From contig NZ_CP031844.2 in the NCBI RefSeq assembly GCF_003606345.3, positions 1,781,001-1,845,000 of the forward strand: 64,000 nucleotides of DNA, read 5' to 3'. A program made the translations under genes and the position numbers. Origin of the DNA: Bartonella krasnovii. GTDB taxonomy: Bacteria; Pseudomonadota; Alphaproteobacteria; Rhizobiales; Rhizobiaceae. This document shows positions 63,078-64,000 of the stretch, piece by piece. The notes under the pieces are model-generated. The model made no database searches, was not told the origin of the DNA, and saw only the letters and a program-made list of their open reading frames with translations. The first letter of the stretch is position 1; each line of letters opens with the position of its first letter.

Positions 63078-63737
63078 GTGATTCATTTTGAAAATGTTGG
63101 TCTGCGCTATGGAATGGGCCCAGAGGTCCTTCGCGATATCAGCTTTCATATTCCTGCTGGCTCATTTCAATTTCTCACGGGGGCCTCTGGGGCGGGTAAA
63201 ACATCATTGATGCGTTTGATGTTTTTGGCACTCAAACCAACGCGTGGTCATATTGATTTATTTGGAACAGACACAGCTTTACTCAAACGACAAGAGCTCC
63301 CAGCTCTGCGACAACGTATTGGTGTGGTTTTTCAAGATTTTCGTCTCCTTGACCATATGACCACTTATGAAAATGTCTCTTTGCCCTTACGCATTAAAGG
63401 GCAAGAAGAAGCAACCTACCGCAGTGAAGTAGAAGATCTTCTCTGTTGGGTAGGTCTTGGGGATCATATTCATGTTTTACCACCGGTTCTTTCCGGTGGG
63501 GAAAAACAAAGAGTCGCCATTGCGCGCGCGCTTATTGATCAACCTGAAATTCTTCTTGCGGATGAACCAACAGGAAATGTCGATCCGCCCTTAGCAAAAC
63601 GTCTGCTACGTTTGTTTATTGAATTAAACCGTTTTGGAACGGCTGTCATCATTGCCACCCATGATATCGCCTTAATGGAACAAGTTGCAGCACGACGTAT
63701 GCTTCTCCATAATGGACGGATGACGATTCATGAATAA
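63078..63737 (+). CDS. ftsE: Cell division ATP-binding protein FtsE
   Basis: The ATPase of the FtsEX complex, which signals across the inner membrane to activate peptidoglycan hydrolases at the septum. The 219-residue protein has Walker A GASGAGKTS at 35-43, signature LSGGEKQR near 139-146 and Walker B ILLADEPTGNVD. The start is GTG, with AGGAG 12 bases upstream. It overlaps ftsX by 8 bp, implying coupled translation. Confidence 0.95.
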   Translation: MIHFENVGLRYGMGPEVLRDISFHIPAGSFQFLTGASGAGKTSLMRLMFLALKPTRGHIDLFGTDTALLKRQELPALRQRIGVVFQDFRLLDHMTTYENVSLPLRIKGQEEATYRSEVEDLLCWVGLGDHIHVLPPVLSGGEKQRVAIARALIDQPEILLADEPTGNVDPPLAKRLLRLFIELNRFGTAVIIATHDIALMEQVAARRMLLHNGRMTIHE

Positions 63738-64000
63738 ATTGTTTTCTATTTTTACCGGCAATAAAAAAAACACAACGGCGATTATTCCCAGTAGCAACAT
63801 TTCTGGGCAAGCGCTGGTTGCCGTGATTGCTATTATGACATTTCTCTCAAGCCTCACCTTAATTGGTGTTGATTTAATCCAGCGCTCTGCCAAAAATTGG
63901 AGCAATCAAATTAGCTATGAAGCCACAATACAAATACGCCCCATTGACAATGTTGATATCAACAAAGCACTTCATGATGCAGTAACATTGGTTAAAACCT
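63730..64000 (+). CDS. ftsX: Cell division permease FtsX (5' part, cut by the window edge)
   Basis: The membrane partner of FtsE. About 90 codons are visible: a short cytoplasmic start (MNKLFSIFTGNKK), the first membrane helix (about 27-47, ALVAVIAIMTFLSSLTLIGV) and the beginning of the large periplasmic loop (SYEATIQIRPID). The ATG lies inside the ftsE 3' end (8-bp overlap ATGAATAA). The gene continues beyond the window. Confidence 0.92.
   Translation, partial: MNKLFSIFTGNKKNTTAIIPSSNISGQALVAVIAIMTFLSSLTLIGVDLIQRSAKNWSNQISYEATIQIRPIDNVDINKALHDAVTLVKT

Overview
The window is a chromosomal segment of an alphaproteobacterium of the order Rhizobiales, most probably a Bartonella. The reasons are the low G+C content with AT-rich spacers, Rhizobiales-specific families (GapR/DUF2312, DUF4164, DUF1036 next to pyk, CarD next to fdxA, a Lys/Ala-rich extension on AtpD), F1 ATPase genes without F0 genes beside them, long non-coding spacers and many decaying gene fragments. 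The species cannot be fixed by eye. No tRNA, rRNA, IS element, prophage or CRISPR array was recognised.

Layout. 0.8-2.2 kb: efp and suhB. 2.6-4.1 kb: an unrecognised membrane protein. 4.4-7.6 kb: an MsbA-type ABC exporter, rpmE, and an inverted, decayed copy of the exporter 3' end. 8.5-8.9 kb: a small membrane protein. 9.5-19.5 kb: central carbon metabolism on the minus strand (tkt, gap, pgk, fba, then pyk), interrupted by plus-strand DUF4164 and zapA genes. 19.5-28.2 kb: DUF1036 protein, gapR, rimJ, lipoprotein-uup, thiN, an M48 peptidase and rpoH. 28.8-31.6 kb: a C-terminal piece of an SUV3-like helicase, fdxA and carD. 31.7-36.8 kb: rpmF with tandem copies of its 3' end, ispA and a frameshifted MFS gene. 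36.8-41.4 kb: ispG and an accessory stretch with an EexN-like lipoprotein. 41.5-44.1 kb: an EmrAB-like efflux pair. 44.2-49.4 kb: atpHAGDC. 50.1-53.2 kb: priA with two 3'-end copies. 54.2-58.9 kb: fsa, lptE, leuS and a YggS-type gene. 59.9-64 kb: a stray gap fragment, acs, ftsE and the start of ftsX.

The enzymes form a coherent core: glycolysis and pentose-phosphate steps (fba, gap, pgk, pyk, tkt, transaldolase-like fsa), acetate activation (acs), ATP synthesis, isoprenoid synthesis (ispG, ispA), translation (efp, rpmE, rpmF, leuS, rimJ, uup), cell division (zapA, ftsEX), envelope biogenesis (lptE, the ABC exporter) and stress or chromosome control (rpoH, carD, gapR, priA).

The most striking feature is a repeated pattern of partial duplication. 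At least six housekeeping genes (rpmF, priA, fba, pyk, rpoH and the ABC exporter) have one or more promoterless copies of their 3' end, mostly with the adjacent downstream DNA, lying just downstream. A seventh fragment, of gap, lies about 46 kb from its parent. The intact gene is always kept and the copies are decaying. A separate intergenic repeat, marked by ATTGATTTATAA, recurs about five times.
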